From positions 2,480,001 to 2,544,000 of the forward strand of contig NZ_CP043430.1 of assembly GCF_008271365.1 (NCBI RefSeq): a stretch of 64,000 nucleotides of DNA. Reading direction: 5' to 3'. The stretch is from Microbacterium sp. 1S1 (GTDB taxonomy: Bacteria; Actinomycetota; Actinomycetes; Actinomycetales; Microbacteriaceae). Of this stretch, positions 29,075 to 36,731 are shown one piece after another. Position 1 is the first letter of the stretch, and the number at the start of each line of letters is the position of its first letter. A program made the translations under genes and the position numbers. The notes beneath the pieces were generated by a model, which was not told where the DNA came from, searched no databases, and worked only from the letters and a program-made list of their open reading frames with translations.

Positions 29075-29358
29075 GGGGCCTTCCTCACGGTCGCCCAGAG
29101 TCCGTAGTCGTGCATCGCCTGGGCGTGGACTTCCATCGTCTCGCGAGGACCGGTCGCGACGATCGCGTGGCCCTCATGATGGACGGCGAGCATGAGCCGG
29201 GTGGCATGCTCCTGCGAGTAGCCGAAATAGGTGCGGAAGACCCGCACCACGTAGCTCATCAGGTTCACGGGGTCGTTCCAGACGACGACCTCCCACGGCT
29301 CCAGGGGAGCGGCGAACAGGTCGGTGGTCTCCTCGACGTCCGGCATCGCGGTCGACAC
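29071..29358 (-). CDS. clpS: ATP-dependent Clp protease adaptor
   Basis: About 95 residues. The fold is clear: PWEVVVWNDPVNLMSYVVRV, then HATRLMLAVHHEGHAIVATG and an ending ending in YGLWATVRK. The DPVN loop and the hydrophobic pocket bind N-degrons and pass them to ClpAP/ClpCP. GTG 29358 begins 1 nt after the upstream protease gene's stop; ATG 29346 is an alternative. Middle gene of a three-gene operon: zincin-like protein, clpS, DUF2017. Confidence 0.93.
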   Translation of the reverse strand: MSTAMPDVEETTDLFAAPLEPWEVVVWNDPVNLMSYVVRVFRTYFGYSQEHATRLMLAVHHEGHAIVATGPRETMEVHAQAMHDYGLWATVRKAP

Positions 29359-29359
29359 G

Positions 29360-29707
29360 TCAGGCCCACCCGAGCTCGTGCAGCTGCGCGTCGTCAAGGC
29401 CGTGGAAGTGGGCGATCTCATGGACGAGGGTGGTGTGGATTTCATCGCGGAGCTCGTCGAGGGTCTCGCACTGGGCCAGGTGCGGTTCCCGATAGACGAT
29501 GATGCGGTCGGGAAGCTCACCCATCCCGTACTGGGTCCGCTCCGTCAGAGCCAGGCCGTCGTACAAGCCGAGGAGATCGAGCCCTCCGTCCTCGGGGCGG
29601 TCCTCCACGACGAAGACGACGTTCTCGAGCTGCTCGACCATCTCGTCGGGCAGCTGGTCGAGTTCGTCGATCACGAGGGCCTCGAAGGCGGCGGCGTCCA
29701 TGTCCAT
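29360..29707 (-). CDS. Zincin-like metallopeptidase family protein
   Basis: 115 residues, acidic. Near the C-terminus it has the short zincin motif TLVHEIAHFHGLDDAQLHEL, with His-Glu-x-x-His and a further His, the pattern of the small metallopeptidase family found beside clpS in actinobacteria. No signal peptide. The start is ambiguous: ATG 29707 fits a leaderless TAGGCT box, while ATG 29701 has GGAGGAG 6 nt upstream. Substrate unknown. Confidence 0.8.
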   Translation of the reverse strand: MDMDAAAFEALVIDELDQLPDEMVEQLENVVFVVEDRPEDGGLDLLGLYDGLALTERTQYGMGELPDRIIVYREPHLAQCETLDELRDEIHTTLVHEIAHFHGLDDAQLHELGWA

Positions 29708-29743
29708 CTCCTCCAGCCTACGGCGACCAGGGACGGGCGATCC

Positions 29744-30373
29744 TCAGTGCAGGACCACCAGGAGGGCGGCGACGGCGATGAAGAGGCTGCCGAACACCGT
29801 ATTGAGGATTCGTTGCCCTCGTGGCGACCGTGTGAGCCGGCGGAAAGGCCGCGCCGCGGTGGCGAAGAAGCCCCACATCACCAGGACGTCGACGACCACG
29901 ACCGTCGCGACGAGCGCCAGATACTGGGGGAGCGGGGGCTGGTCGAGGCGGATGAACTGCGGGATGAAGGCGAGGAAGAAGACGATCGCCTTGGGGTTCA
30001 GGAGATTCACCCAGAACCCCCGGCGCATCATCGACCAGTGGCTCTCGCGGGCGTCGACGGGGTCGGGGGCGTCATCGAGCGCGGGAGCGGGGCGCGTGAG
30101 GATCAGCCTGATCCCGAGGTAGACGAGGTAGGCCGCACCGGCATAACGGATGATGTTGAACAGCAGGTCTGAGCGTGAGACGAGGAGCCCCACTCCGGCC
30201 GCGACGATCACGATATGGACGACGAGCGCGATCTGCTGACCGATGATTCCCCAGATCGAACGCTTCCATCCCTGCGAGAGGGAGTTGGACATCGTGTTGA
30301 TCGCGCCGGCCCCGGGCGTGAAGCTGATCACTACGGACGCGGTGAGAAGGGAGAACCAGACCGCCGGTGACAC
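29744..30373 (-). CDS. LysE-family amino-acid exporter
   Basis: 209 residues with about six hydrophobic helices. N-terminal block WFSLLTASVVISFTPGAGAI, then IVIVAAGVGLLVSRSD, AYLVYLGIRLIL, and in the C-terminal half NLLNPKAIVFFLAFIPQFI, which is the NPKA motif of the LysE/RhtB family. Likely exports an amino acid or homoserine-like compound; the substrate cannot be predicted. GTG 30373 has TAGACT 6 nt upstream, so it is leaderless. Confidence 0.9.
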   Translation of the reverse strand: MSPAVWFSLLTASVVISFTPGAGAINTMSNSLSQGWKRSIWGIIGQQIALVVHIVIVAAGVGLLVSRSDLLFNIIRYAGAAYLVYLGIRLILTRPAPALDDAPDPVDARESHWSMMRRGFWVNLLNPKAIVFFLAFIPQFIRLDQPPLPQYLALVATVVVVDVLVMWGFFATAARPFRRLTRSPRGQRILNTVFGSLFIAVAALLVVLH

Positions 30374-30379
30374 CAGGAC

Positions 30380-30385
30380 AGTCTA
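30380..30385 (-). promoter_or_regulatory. -10 box (TAGACT) of the LysE-family gene
   Basis: TAGACT on the minus strand, 6 nt before GTG 30373. Confidence 0.65.
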
Positions 30386-30420
30386 GGGCTGCACCGGGGG
30401 TGCGCCGAACCGGGGGAACC

Positions 30421-30455
30421 GAAGAGGCCCGGACCGAAACGATCCGAGCCTCTTC
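30421..30455 (-). terminator. Terminator-like hairpin after tRNA-His
   Basis: GAAGAGGC (30421-30428) pairs with GCCTCTTC (30448-30455); the inner part adds GGA/TCC pairing across a short loop. It lies 8 nt beyond the 3' end of the minus-strand tRNA-His and before the LysE-gene promoter, as expected of a tRNA terminator. Confidence 0.6.
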
Positions 30456-30462
30456 GAACTGG

Positions 30463-30536
30463 GGTGAGTAACGGGGCTTGAACCCGCGACCTCCTGGACC
30501 ACAACCAGGCGCTCTACCAACTGAGCTATACCCACC
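30463..30536 (-). tRNA. tRNA-His (GTG)
   Basis: On the minus strand a full cloverleaf forms. The acceptor arm GTGGGTA pairs with TACTCAC, and the extra 5' G (-1) opposes C73, which is specific for tRNA-His. The anticodon loop is TTGTGGT with anticodon GTG. T arm contains GGTTCAAGCC. No CCA is encoded (CCC follows). Located between orn and the LysE-type gene. Confidence 0.95.
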
Positions 30537-30571
30537 ATGCGCCTGCCGGAACAGGCAACCCCACGAGTCTA

Positions 30572-31198
30572 TTACATGTTCGAGGTGAACTCGGACACGG
30601 TCCGCGCAGCGATCTCCTTGGCATCGTCGCTGGAGGGGCCGGGCTCAGCCACGAACACCGCCTCCCGGTAGTACCGCAGTTCCCGGATGGACTCGAGGAT
30701 GTCAGCTAGAGCGCGGTGACCGCCGTCCTTGGCCGGAGCCTGGAAGAACACCCGCGGATACCACCGACGGGAGAGCTCCTTGATGCTCGAGACGTCGACG
30801 TTGCGGTAGTGCAGCCATTGATCGACCTGGGGCATGTACTTCGCGAGGAACATCCGGTCGGTGCCGATGGTGTTGCCGGCAAGCGGCGCACGCCGCTCGA
30901 GCGGCACGAAGCGGCGGATGTACGCGAGCGTCTGTTCCTCGGCCTCCGCCAGCGTCACACCGTGGGGGATCTCCTCGATCAGGCCCGATGTCTCGTGCAT
31001 CTTCGTGACGAAGTCGTTCATGTGGGCGAGGGCCGTCTGGCTCGGACGGATCACGACCTGGAAACCGGGGTCGAGCGGGCGGAGCTCGAAGTCGGTGATG
31101 ACGACCGCGATCTCGACGAGCTCGTCCACCCCGAGATCGAGCCCGGTCATCTCGCAGTCGATCCAGACGAGCCGGTCGTTCTCGGAAGCAGTCACCAT
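30572..31198 (-). CDS. orn: Oligoribonuclease
   Basis: 208 residues, DEDDh exonuclease that degrades 2-5 nt RNA fragments (and pGpG). Exo motifs seen: WIDCEMTGLDL (ExoI), then HMNDFVTKMHETSG, LAGNTIGTDRMFLAKYMPQV (ExoII) and HRALADILESIRELRYYRE (ExoIII, with His and Asp). ATG 31198 has TAGGAT exactly 6 nt upstream (31205-31210). Family length is normally about 180-215 residues. Divergent from tRNA-Arg. Confidence 0.96.
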   Translation of the reverse strand: MVTASENDRLVWIDCEMTGLDLGVDELVEIAVVITDFELRPLDPGFQVVIRPSQTALAHMNDFVTKMHETSGLIEEIPHGVTLAEAEEQTLAYIRRFVPLERRAPLAGNTIGTDRMFLAKYMPQVDQWLHYRNVDVSSIKELSRRWYPRVFFQAPAKDGGHRALADILESIRELRYYREAVFVAEPGPSSDDAKEIAARTVSEFTSNM

Positions 31199-31204
31199 GC
31201 CGCC

Positions 31205-31210
31205 ATCCTA
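31205..31210 (-). promoter_or_regulatory. -10 box (TAGGAT) of orn
   Basis: TAGGAT on the minus strand, 6 nt before ATG 31198; leaderless geometry. Confidence 0.6.
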
Positions 31211-31258
31211 TCGATTGCCCCGACATCCCCCCGCGGAGCGCGGTACGGTAGAACGTCC

Positions 31259-31331
31259 GCCTCCGTAGCTCAGGGGATAGAGCAGGAGCCTTCTAATCTC
31301 TTGGTCGCAGGTTCGAATCCTGCCGGGGGCG
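31259..31331 (+). tRNA. tRNA-Arg (TCT)
   Basis: The acceptor GCCTCCG pairs with CGGGGGC; the D arm is GCTCAGGGGATAGAGC; the anticodon loop CTTCTAA holds TCT; the T arm is GCAGGTTCGAATCCTGC. CCA is encoded at 31332-31334. The anticodon stem closes with a C31-U39 mismatch and a G27-U43 wobble, which is a little unusual. A TACGGTAGAA promoter-like element lies just upstream. Confidence 0.93.
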
Positions 31332-31359
31332 CCACTGACCATCAGTCGCATGACGCGCG

Positions 31360-31629
31360 TCAGCAGTGCCGGAGCGCGTCGACCGCATCATCCGGACGCC
31401 AGAACTCGCCGATCAATCGGAAGCCGCCCGTCGCCAGATGAAGCCGCTCCGCGCGATAGCGCAGGCCGAGGGGGTCGGCGACGACGCGCAGATGCCCCAG
31501 GACATGTTCCCGGCTGTCCTGAACACGCCAGAGGTGATCGGCGGCGCGGACGAGGTGTTCCCGATGGGAGGCGAGCTTCGGGGTTGCGATCGGCACTCCG
31601 GGAGCGGGGGTCGAAGTCGTAGCGGTCAT
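31360..31629 (-). CDS. Small hypothetical protein
   Basis: 89 residues from ATG 31629, chosen because AGGAGA lies close upstream. The product is Ala/Pro-rich at the N-terminus and then basic, with an HREHLVRAADHLWRVQDSRE helix and a C-terminal FRLIGEFWRPDDAVDALRHC. No family recognised. Divergent from the ssb-type gene, separated by 204 nt that must hold both promoters. Confidence 0.6.
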   Translation of the reverse strand: MTATTSTPAPGVPIATPKLASHREHLVRAADHLWRVQDSREHVLGHLRVVADPLGLRYRAERLHLATGGFRLIGEFWRPDDAVDALRHC

Positions 31630-31833
31630 GGTGTCTCCTCTCATGCGTCGAACATACGACCGACCACCGACATTCGCCCGCGCCCAGGATCCGCCGGTGA
31701 CCTGGGCTCTTCTCCACGAATTCCCATCTCGACTCGTCGTCCACAGATCCCGGGATCGCGTCCCGACGACCTCGGGCCCGAGAGGCACCCTGGAGGCATC
31801 CGGACGGCGAGCCGGCTTCGAGAGGACAACCGC

Positions 31834-32286
31834 ATGATCGACACCGTGACCATCGTGGGACGCGTCGCAACGGAACCCACGCCCGGGCGCACGAGCGCCG
31901 GGGTGCCTGTGACGAACTTCCGCCTGGCGAGTACGCATCGCCGCTACGACGCGACGAGCGGATCGTGGGTCGACGCCGGGACGAATTGGTTCTCGGTCGC
32001 CGCATTCCGTCAGCTCGCCGATCACGTGCGCGCGTCGCTGCGGGTCGGGGACAGCGTCATCGTCACCGGCCGTCTCCGCGTGCGGCCGTGGGAGAGCAAC
32101 GGCAAACAGGGCACGAGCGTCGACATCGACGCCGACACGATCGGACACGACCTGCGGTGGGGGACCACGGCCTACCGCCCGAGTTCGCGGCCGTCTCCGG
32201 CAGCAGACGAGGGGGCGGACGCTTCGGACGACCGCGAGGAGGGCCGCGACCTGTGGAGTCAGGACGAAGAGATCGCGGCGGCCTAG
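31834..32286 (+). CDS. Single-stranded DNA-binding protein (extra, short copy)
   Basis: 150 residues with an OB fold: MIDTVTIVGRVATEPTPGRT, the VPVTNFRLAS strand, WFSVAAFRQLADHV, and RVGDSVIVTGRLRVRPWE. The C-terminus is acidic (QDEEIAAA) but lacks the usual DDDIPF-type tip of the main SSB. It is not at the rpsF-ssb-rpsR locus, so I take it as a second SSB (SsbB type), perhaps for recombination or DNA uptake. ATG 31834 has GAGAGGA upstream. The lipoprotein gene follows within 10 nt but has its own promoter. Confidence 0.82.
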   Translation: MIDTVTIVGRVATEPTPGRTSAGVPVTNFRLASTHRRYDATSGSWVDAGTNWFSVAAFRQLADHVRASLRVGDSVIVTGRLRVRPWESNGKQGTSVDIDADTIGHDLRWGTTAYRPSSRPSPAADEGADASDDREEGRDLWSQDEEIAAA

Positions 32287-32289
32287 ACT
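32284..32289 (+). promoter_or_regulatory. -10 box (TAGACT) of the lipoprotein gene
   Basis: TAGACT, 6 nt before GTG 32296; it overlaps the stop codon of the ssb-type gene. Confidence 0.6.
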
Positions 32290-32295
32290 CTGCTC

Positions 32296-32781
32296 GTGCT
32301 TCGAACGGTGTTCTCCTCCCGCGCTGCGGCGCTGATCCTCGTCTCCGGTGTTTCGGTGGTCGTCCTGGCGGGCTGCGCGCCGGAGCCCGAGGCGAAGCCT
32401 TCTCCGCCATCCACAGCCAGCGCGGCGCCGACCTCTCCCGCGGCGCCCGTCCTCGTCGCCGAGGGGACGGCGGAAGAGAACCTCCCCGTGTTCACGGCGG
32501 TCGCCGAGCGGGTCTGGGGCACGGATCGACGGGGTGAGGGGCGGGCGTACGTCGACGCACTCGTCGACGCCGGGTTCGCCCGCGACGCCATGCAGGTGAC
32601 GCCGGACGTGACGACCGTGGGGAACCCGGCCGAGAGCATCCAGTTCTCCGTCCGCTGGGGCGAGGAGTCCTGTCTCATCGGTCAGGTCGGGCCCTCCACG
32701 GGGGCCGTCGTGACGACGGTCATGCCGCAACTCGCAGGAGGTCGCTGCCTCGTGGGAGCGACGCGGCCGATCGACTGGTGA
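32296..32781 (+). CDS. Putative lipoprotein
   Basis: 161 residues. The N-terminus has a basic start, a hydrophobic core (AALILVSGVSVVV) and the lipobox LAGC, with Cys around residue 27, followed by an acidic, Pro/Ser-rich linker. The mature domain has no recognised family: a helix-like ENLPVFTAVAERVWG region and a strand-rich end with two Cys (ESCLIGQVG, GRCLVGATR), which may form a disulfide. GTG start is set by the leaderless promoter. Confidence 0.75.
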   Translation: MLRTVFSSRAAALILVSGVSVVVLAGCAPEPEAKPSPPSTASAAPTSPAAPVLVAEGTAEENLPVFTAVAERVWGTDRRGEGRAYVDALVDAGFARDAMQVTPDVTTVGNPAESIQFSVRWGEESCLIGQVGPSTGAVVTTVMPQLAGGRCLVGATRPIDW

Positions 32782-32862
32782 CGCCGCCGGCACCGAGGCA
32801 CGGGTGAACGGCCGGTAGGCTGGAGTGTCGATCCTCGACGCCAACAGAAGGAGCGGTTTTCG

Positions 32863-34542
32863 GTGGCAGAGTACATCTACTCCATGGTTCGTGCCCGCAA
32901 GGCGGTGGGTGAGAAGCTCATCCTGGACGACGTCACGATGGCGTTCCTGCCGGGCGCGAAGATCGGCATGGTCGGCCCCAACGGCGCCGGAAAGTCGACG
33001 ATCCTCAAGATCATGGCGGGGCTCGACACCCCGTCGAACGGTGAGGCCAAGCTCTCGCCGGGTTACTCCGTCGGCATCCTGATGCAGGAGCCGGAGCTCG
33101 ACGAGTCGAAGACGGTCCTCGAGAACATCCAGGACGGTATCGCCATCAAGGCCAAGGTCGACCGGTTCAACGAGATCTCCGCGCTGATGGCCGACCCGGA
33201 CGCCGACTTCGACGCGCTCCTCGCCGAGATGGGGACGCTGCAGGAGGAGATCGATGCGGCTGATGGCTGGGACCTGGATTCTCAGCTCGAGCAGGCGATG
33301 GACGCCCTGCGCACCCCTCCCGGCGACGCCGCCATCGCCCCGCTGTCCGGTGGTGAGAAGCGTCGGGTCGCGCTGGCGAAGCTCCTGCTGCAGAAGCCCG
33401 ACCTGCTGCTCCTCGACGAGCCCACCAACCACCTCGACGCGGAGAGCGTGCTCTGGCTCGAGCAGCACCTCCAGTCCTACAAGGGCGCGGTGATCGCGAT
33501 CACCCACGACCGGTACTTCCTGGACCACGTCGCCGAGTGGATCGCCGAGGTCGACCGCGGACGTCTCATCGGCTACGAGGGCAACTACTCCACGTACCTG
33601 GAGAAGAAGGCCGAGCGCCTCGACATCCAGGGCAAGAAGGACGCCAAGCTCGCCAAGCGCCTGAAGGACGAGCTGGACTGGGTCCGCTCCAGCGCGAAGG
33701 GCCGTCAGACGAAGTCGAAGGCGCGTCTGGCCCGGTACGAGGAGATGGCGGCCGAGGCGGAGCGGACCAGGAAGCTGGACTTCGAGGAGATCCAGATCCC
33801 CGCCGGCCCCCGTCTGGGCAATGTGGTCATCGAAGCCAAGAACCTCAAGAAGGGCTTCGACGGGCGCTCGCTCATCGACGGTCTGAGCTTCAGCCTCCCG
33901 CCGAACGGCATCGTCGGCGTCATCGGTCCGAACGGCGTCGGAAAGACGACCCTGTTCAAGACAATCGTCGGTCTCGAGCCGCTCGACGGCGGTGACCTGA
34001 AGATCGGCGAGACCGTCAAGATCAGCTACGTCGACCAGTCGCGTTCGTCGATCGACCCGAACAAGACGCTGTGGGAGGTCGTCTCCGACGGCCTCGACTT
34101 CATCACGGTCGGGAAGACCGAGATCCCGTCCCGCGCCTACGTGTCGAAGTTCGGCTTCAAGGGTCCGGACCAGCAGAAGAAGGCCGGGGTGCTCTCCGGC
34201 GGTGAGCGCAACCGCCTGAACCTCGCGCTCACCCTCAAAGAGGGCGGCAACCTGCTTCTTCTCGACGAGCCCACGAACGACCTCGATGTCGAGACGCTGA
34301 GCTCGCTGGAGAACGCACTGCTCGAGTTCCCCGGCTGCGCCGTGGTCATCACGCACGATCGCTGGTTCCTCGACCGCATCGCGACCCACATCCTCGCCTA
34401 TGAGGGCACCGACGAGAAGCCCGACCAGTGGTACTGGTTCGAAGGCAACTTCGAGGCCTACGAGCAGAACAAGATCGAGCGTCTCGGCCCAGATGCGGCC
34501 AAGCCGCACCGTTCGACGCACCGCAAGCTCACGCGCGACTGA
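32863..34542 (+). CDS. ettA: Energy-dependent translational throttle protein
   Basis: 559 residues, ABC-F family. Two ATP-binding cassettes: Walker A GPNGAGKST (about residue 45) and GPNGVGKTT (about 355), each with an LSGG-type signature (LSGGEKRR, LSGGERNR) and Walker B LLLLDEPTNHLD / LLLLDEPTNDLD. The arm insertion and linker characteristic of EttA, which binds the ribosomal E site, are present. EttA gates entry into elongation according to ADP/ATP ratio. The GTG is preceded by AAGGAGC (ribosome-binding site), with a TAGGCT box about 40 nt upstream. Confidence 0.96.
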   Translation: MAEYIYSMVRARKAVGEKLILDDVTMAFLPGAKIGMVGPNGAGKSTILKIMAGLDTPSNGEAKLSPGYSVGILMQEPELDESKTVLENIQDGIAIKAKVDRFNEISALMADPDADFDALLAEMGTLQEEIDAADGWDLDSQLEQAMDALRTPPGDAAIAPLSGGEKRRVALAKLLLQKPDLLLLDEPTNHLDAESVLWLEQHLQSYKGAVIAITHDRYFLDHVAEWIAEVDRGRLIGYEGNYSTYLEKKAERLDIQGKKDAKLAKRLKDELDWVRSSAKGRQTKSKARLARYEEMAAEAERTRKLDFEEIQIPAGPRLGNVVIEAKNLKKGFDGRSLIDGLSFSLPPNGIVGVIGPNGVGKTTLFKTIVGLEPLDGGDLKIGETVKISYVDQSRSSIDPNKTLWEVVSDGLDFITVGKTEIPSRAYVSKFGFKGPDQQKKAGVLSGGERNRLNLALTLKEGGNLLLLDEPTNDLDVETLSSLENALLEFPGCAVVITHDRWFLDRIATHILAYEGTDEKPDQWYWFEGNFEAYEQNKIERLGPDAAKPHRSTHRKLTRD

Positions 34543-34549
34543 GCACACG

Positions 34550-35038
34550 ATGAGCACCGACTCGCCGGGTTCCCGCCTGCACATCCCGATCCACCTCCGC
34601 TGGGGGGATCTGGATGCCTTCAACCACGTCAACAACACCTCGATGCTCAAGCTGCTCGAGGAGGCGCGCGTCCGCGCGTTCTGGCGTGCGGGACCCGGCG
34701 AGGAGGCGCCGTCCACGGCCGTCCTCGACTCCGGGATCGAGGAGGGCATCCTGACGCTCATCGCGCGGCAGGAGATCGAGTACCTCGCTCCCGTGCCGTA
34801 TCAGCGGCGCCCGCTGGAGGTCCAGATGTGGTTCGGCAAGCTCGGCGGTTCCAGCGTCGAGGTCTGCTACGAGGTGCACAACGATCCAGCGGCCGAGCCG
34901 CGGGAGTTGTACGCGCGGTCGACGGCCATCATCGTCCTCGTCGATGCCGGCACCGGGAGGCCGACCCGCCTGACCGCGGAGATGCGCGAGGCCTGGGAGC
35001 CGTACGTCGGTCCGTCCATCGAGTACGCCCACCGCTGA
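34550..35038 (+). CDS. Acyl-CoA thioesterase (4-hydroxybenzoyl-CoA thioesterase fold)
   Basis: 162 residues, single hotdog domain. N-terminal WGDLDAFNHVNNTSMLKLLE carries the family's Asp and the hot-dog helix; EIEYLAPVPYQRRPLEVQMW and VCYEVHND follow. Typical of YbgC-like thioesterases acting on short acyl-CoA. It begins 7 nt after the ettA stop and probably shares its transcript. Convergent with the TesB-like gene. Confidence 0.88.
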   Translation: MSTDSPGSRLHIPIHLRWGDLDAFNHVNNTSMLKLLEEARVRAFWRAGPGEEAPSTAVLDSGIEEGILTLIARQEIEYLAPVPYQRRPLEVQMWFGKLGGSSVEVCYEVHNDPAAEPRELYARSTAIIVLVDAGTGRPTRLTAEMREAWEPYVGPSIEYAHR

Positions 35039-35077
35039 TTTCGGGGTCGCTCACCGCTCGGGCGACGGACGGAGCGC

Positions 35078-35965
35078 TCAGCGATCGTCGGGCACGCGGA
35101 TCATGATCTCCTGGGCGACGCTGGCCACGAGCACGCCCTCCCGCGTGTACACGCGGCCCGTCGCAAGACCGCGACCGCCACGGGCGCTCGGGGACTCCTG
35201 CACGTAGAGCAGCCACTCGTCCACCCGCGCGGGGCGGTGCCACCACATGGCATGGTCCAGGCTCGCGACTTTGAGGCCGGGGAGCGACCACGAGACGCCG
35301 TGGGCCCGCAGGATCGACTCCTGGATCGTCATGTCGCTGAGGTACGCGAGGGCCGCGCGATGGAGTCGCTGATCGTCCGGCAGCGGCGCGCGCAAGCGCA
35401 TCCACACCGCCTGACGAGGGACGCGCTCGTCGTCGTTCGGGAGGTAGAGCGGGGAGTCGACGTGGCGGATGTCGGCGGCGCGTTCGCTCAGCATGCGCCG
35501 TGCACCTCCCGCGAGCCCGGGGACGCGGTCCTCATCGGGCACGAGGTCCTCCGGCACCGGCACGTTCTCCGGCATCGGCGCGGCGTGCTCGACCCCGGGG
35601 TCGGCGTCCTGGAAAGACGCGATCATCGAGAAGATCGGGACGCCGTTCTGGTACGCCTGAGTACGCCGTGTGGAGAAAGACCGGCCGTCGTGGATGCGGT
35701 CGACGGCGATCGTGATTCCCTGGCTCGCATCACCGGGGCGCAGGAAATATCCGTGCATCGAGTGGACGGCGCGGTCCTCCGGGAGCGTGCGCTCCGCAGC
35801 CACGAGCGTCTGCGCGAGGACCTGGCCACCGTAGATCCGTCCGCTCGGCATCGGGTGAGACGAGCCCGTGAAGATGTCCTCCGTCGTCCGCGCCTGGGTA
35901 GCGTCGAGATCGAGGACGTCGAGAAGACGCTCCACAGTCCGGATGGCGTGCTCGTCGGCGCTCAT
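35078..35965 (-). CDS. tesB: Acyl-CoA thioesterase II (TesB family)
   Basis: 295 residues, double-hotdog thioesterase. N-terminal hotdog with GSSHPMPSGRIYGGQVLAQT and the HSMHGYFLRPGDAS stretch; C-terminal half with LAYLSDMTIQESILRAHGV and SLDHAMWWHRPARVDEWLLY, the family's Asp/Thr/Gln catalytic set. ATG 35965 is preceded by GGAGG-like purines (GGAGGGGA). Hydrolyses medium- to long-chain acyl-CoA. Adjacent to a second, unrelated thioesterase gene. Confidence 0.92.
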   Translation of the reverse strand: MSADEHAIRTVERLLDVLDLDATQARTTEDIFTGSSHPMPSGRIYGGQVLAQTLVAAERTLPEDRAVHSMHGYFLRPGDASQGITIAVDRIHDGRSFSTRRTQAYQNGVPIFSMIASFQDADPGVEHAAPMPENVPVPEDLVPDEDRVPGLAGGARRMLSERAADIRHVDSPLYLPNDDERVPRQAVWMRLRAPLPDDQRLHRAALAYLSDMTIQESILRAHGVSWSLPGLKVASLDHAMWWHRPARVDEWLLYVQESPSARGGRGLATGRVYTREGVLVASVAQEIMIRVPDDR

Positions 35966-36001
35966 GTCTTCCCCTCCGCGGCCCGGGTCGCCGCTCGTTG
36001 G

Positions 36002-36007
36002 TAGTTT
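36002..36007 (+). promoter_or_regulatory. -10 box (TAGTTT) of the gene at 36015
   Basis: TAGTTT, 7 nt before GTG 36015; leaderless geometry, divergent from tesB. Confidence 0.5.
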
Positions 36008-36014
36008 AGAACGC

Positions 36015-36674
36015 GTGACCCCTCAGCTCCTCCTCGCCGATCCGGACACGGCGAAGGATGTCCTCACCTTCGCCGGACGCGCCGCCCGGGTCTCCGACGA
36101 GGGTGTGCGATTACAGGCGCGCGAGGGGATCCTGGCGCTCACCACGGCGGTTCTCGCGCCGCAAGGCCTGTTCGACCAGACGCCGACGATCCTCGGGATG
36201 CGCATCGTCCGCGCCGACCCCGAACTCGAGTGCGACCTTGTCATTGACGCCCTCGCGCCGACGGACGATCCGGTTCGCCTCGCTCTGCCGGACACGGGTC
36301 TCTCGCCCGCGTGGGCCGGCGTCGCGCCGCCCCGCCAAGGCTGGGCGACGGAGGCCGTGCTTCCGGCGTCCGTCATCGCACAACGTGCGCAGTGGGGCAT
36401 CTCGGCGGTGGCGCGGGGAGCCGGAGCAGGCTCGGGCGAGGAAGCGGTGCGAGCGCTGCGCGCGGCCGTCTGGGGCGAACCGGACGACGACCTCGGCGGC
36501 CTGCCGCGCGGCGTGGCGTTCGCTGCGGACGCGCTGGGCTTCATCTCCGGCGAGGAGGACGTCCCCGTGACGCGTTCCGGCCGCTGGACCCGCCTCGCGT
36601 TCCGGCGAGGTCATGTGCTTTGTCGCGGACCGGTGGCGTCCGGACTCACCAGCGTGCGCACCACCGGCACCTGA
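36015..36674 (+). CDS. Conserved-looking hypothetical protein
   Basis: 219 soluble residues, no signal peptide or transmembrane part. It opens MTPQLLLADPDTAKDVLTFA and contains GLFDQTPTILGMRIVRADPE and GWATEAVLPASVIAQRAQWG, ending RGHVLCRGPVASGLTS. I recognise no family. Codon usage matches the neighbours, so it looks like a real gene. Its stop is about 57 nt from the convergent FAD dehydrogenase end. Confidence 0.62.
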   Translation: MTPQLLLADPDTAKDVLTFAGRAARVSDEGVRLQAREGILALTTAVLAPQGLFDQTPTILGMRIVRADPELECDLVIDALAPTDDPVRLALPDTGLSPAWAGVAPPRQGWATEAVLPASVIAQRAQWGISAVARGAGAGSGEEAVRALRAAVWGEPDDDLGGLPRGVAFAADALGFISGEEDVPVTRSGRWTRLAFRRGHVLCRGPVASGLTSVRTTGT

Positions 36675-36731
36675 CGCGATCCCGCGTGGTGTCATCATGA
36701 CGTGCGTGCGCGCCCGTCTCGGCGCCGGGTT

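Noticed and set aside
31360-34761. 1133-residue minus-strand open frame
   Set aside because: Antisense to ettA, the lipoprotein and ssb; only the last 89 residues, from ATG 31629, have a ribosome-binding site and protein-like composition.
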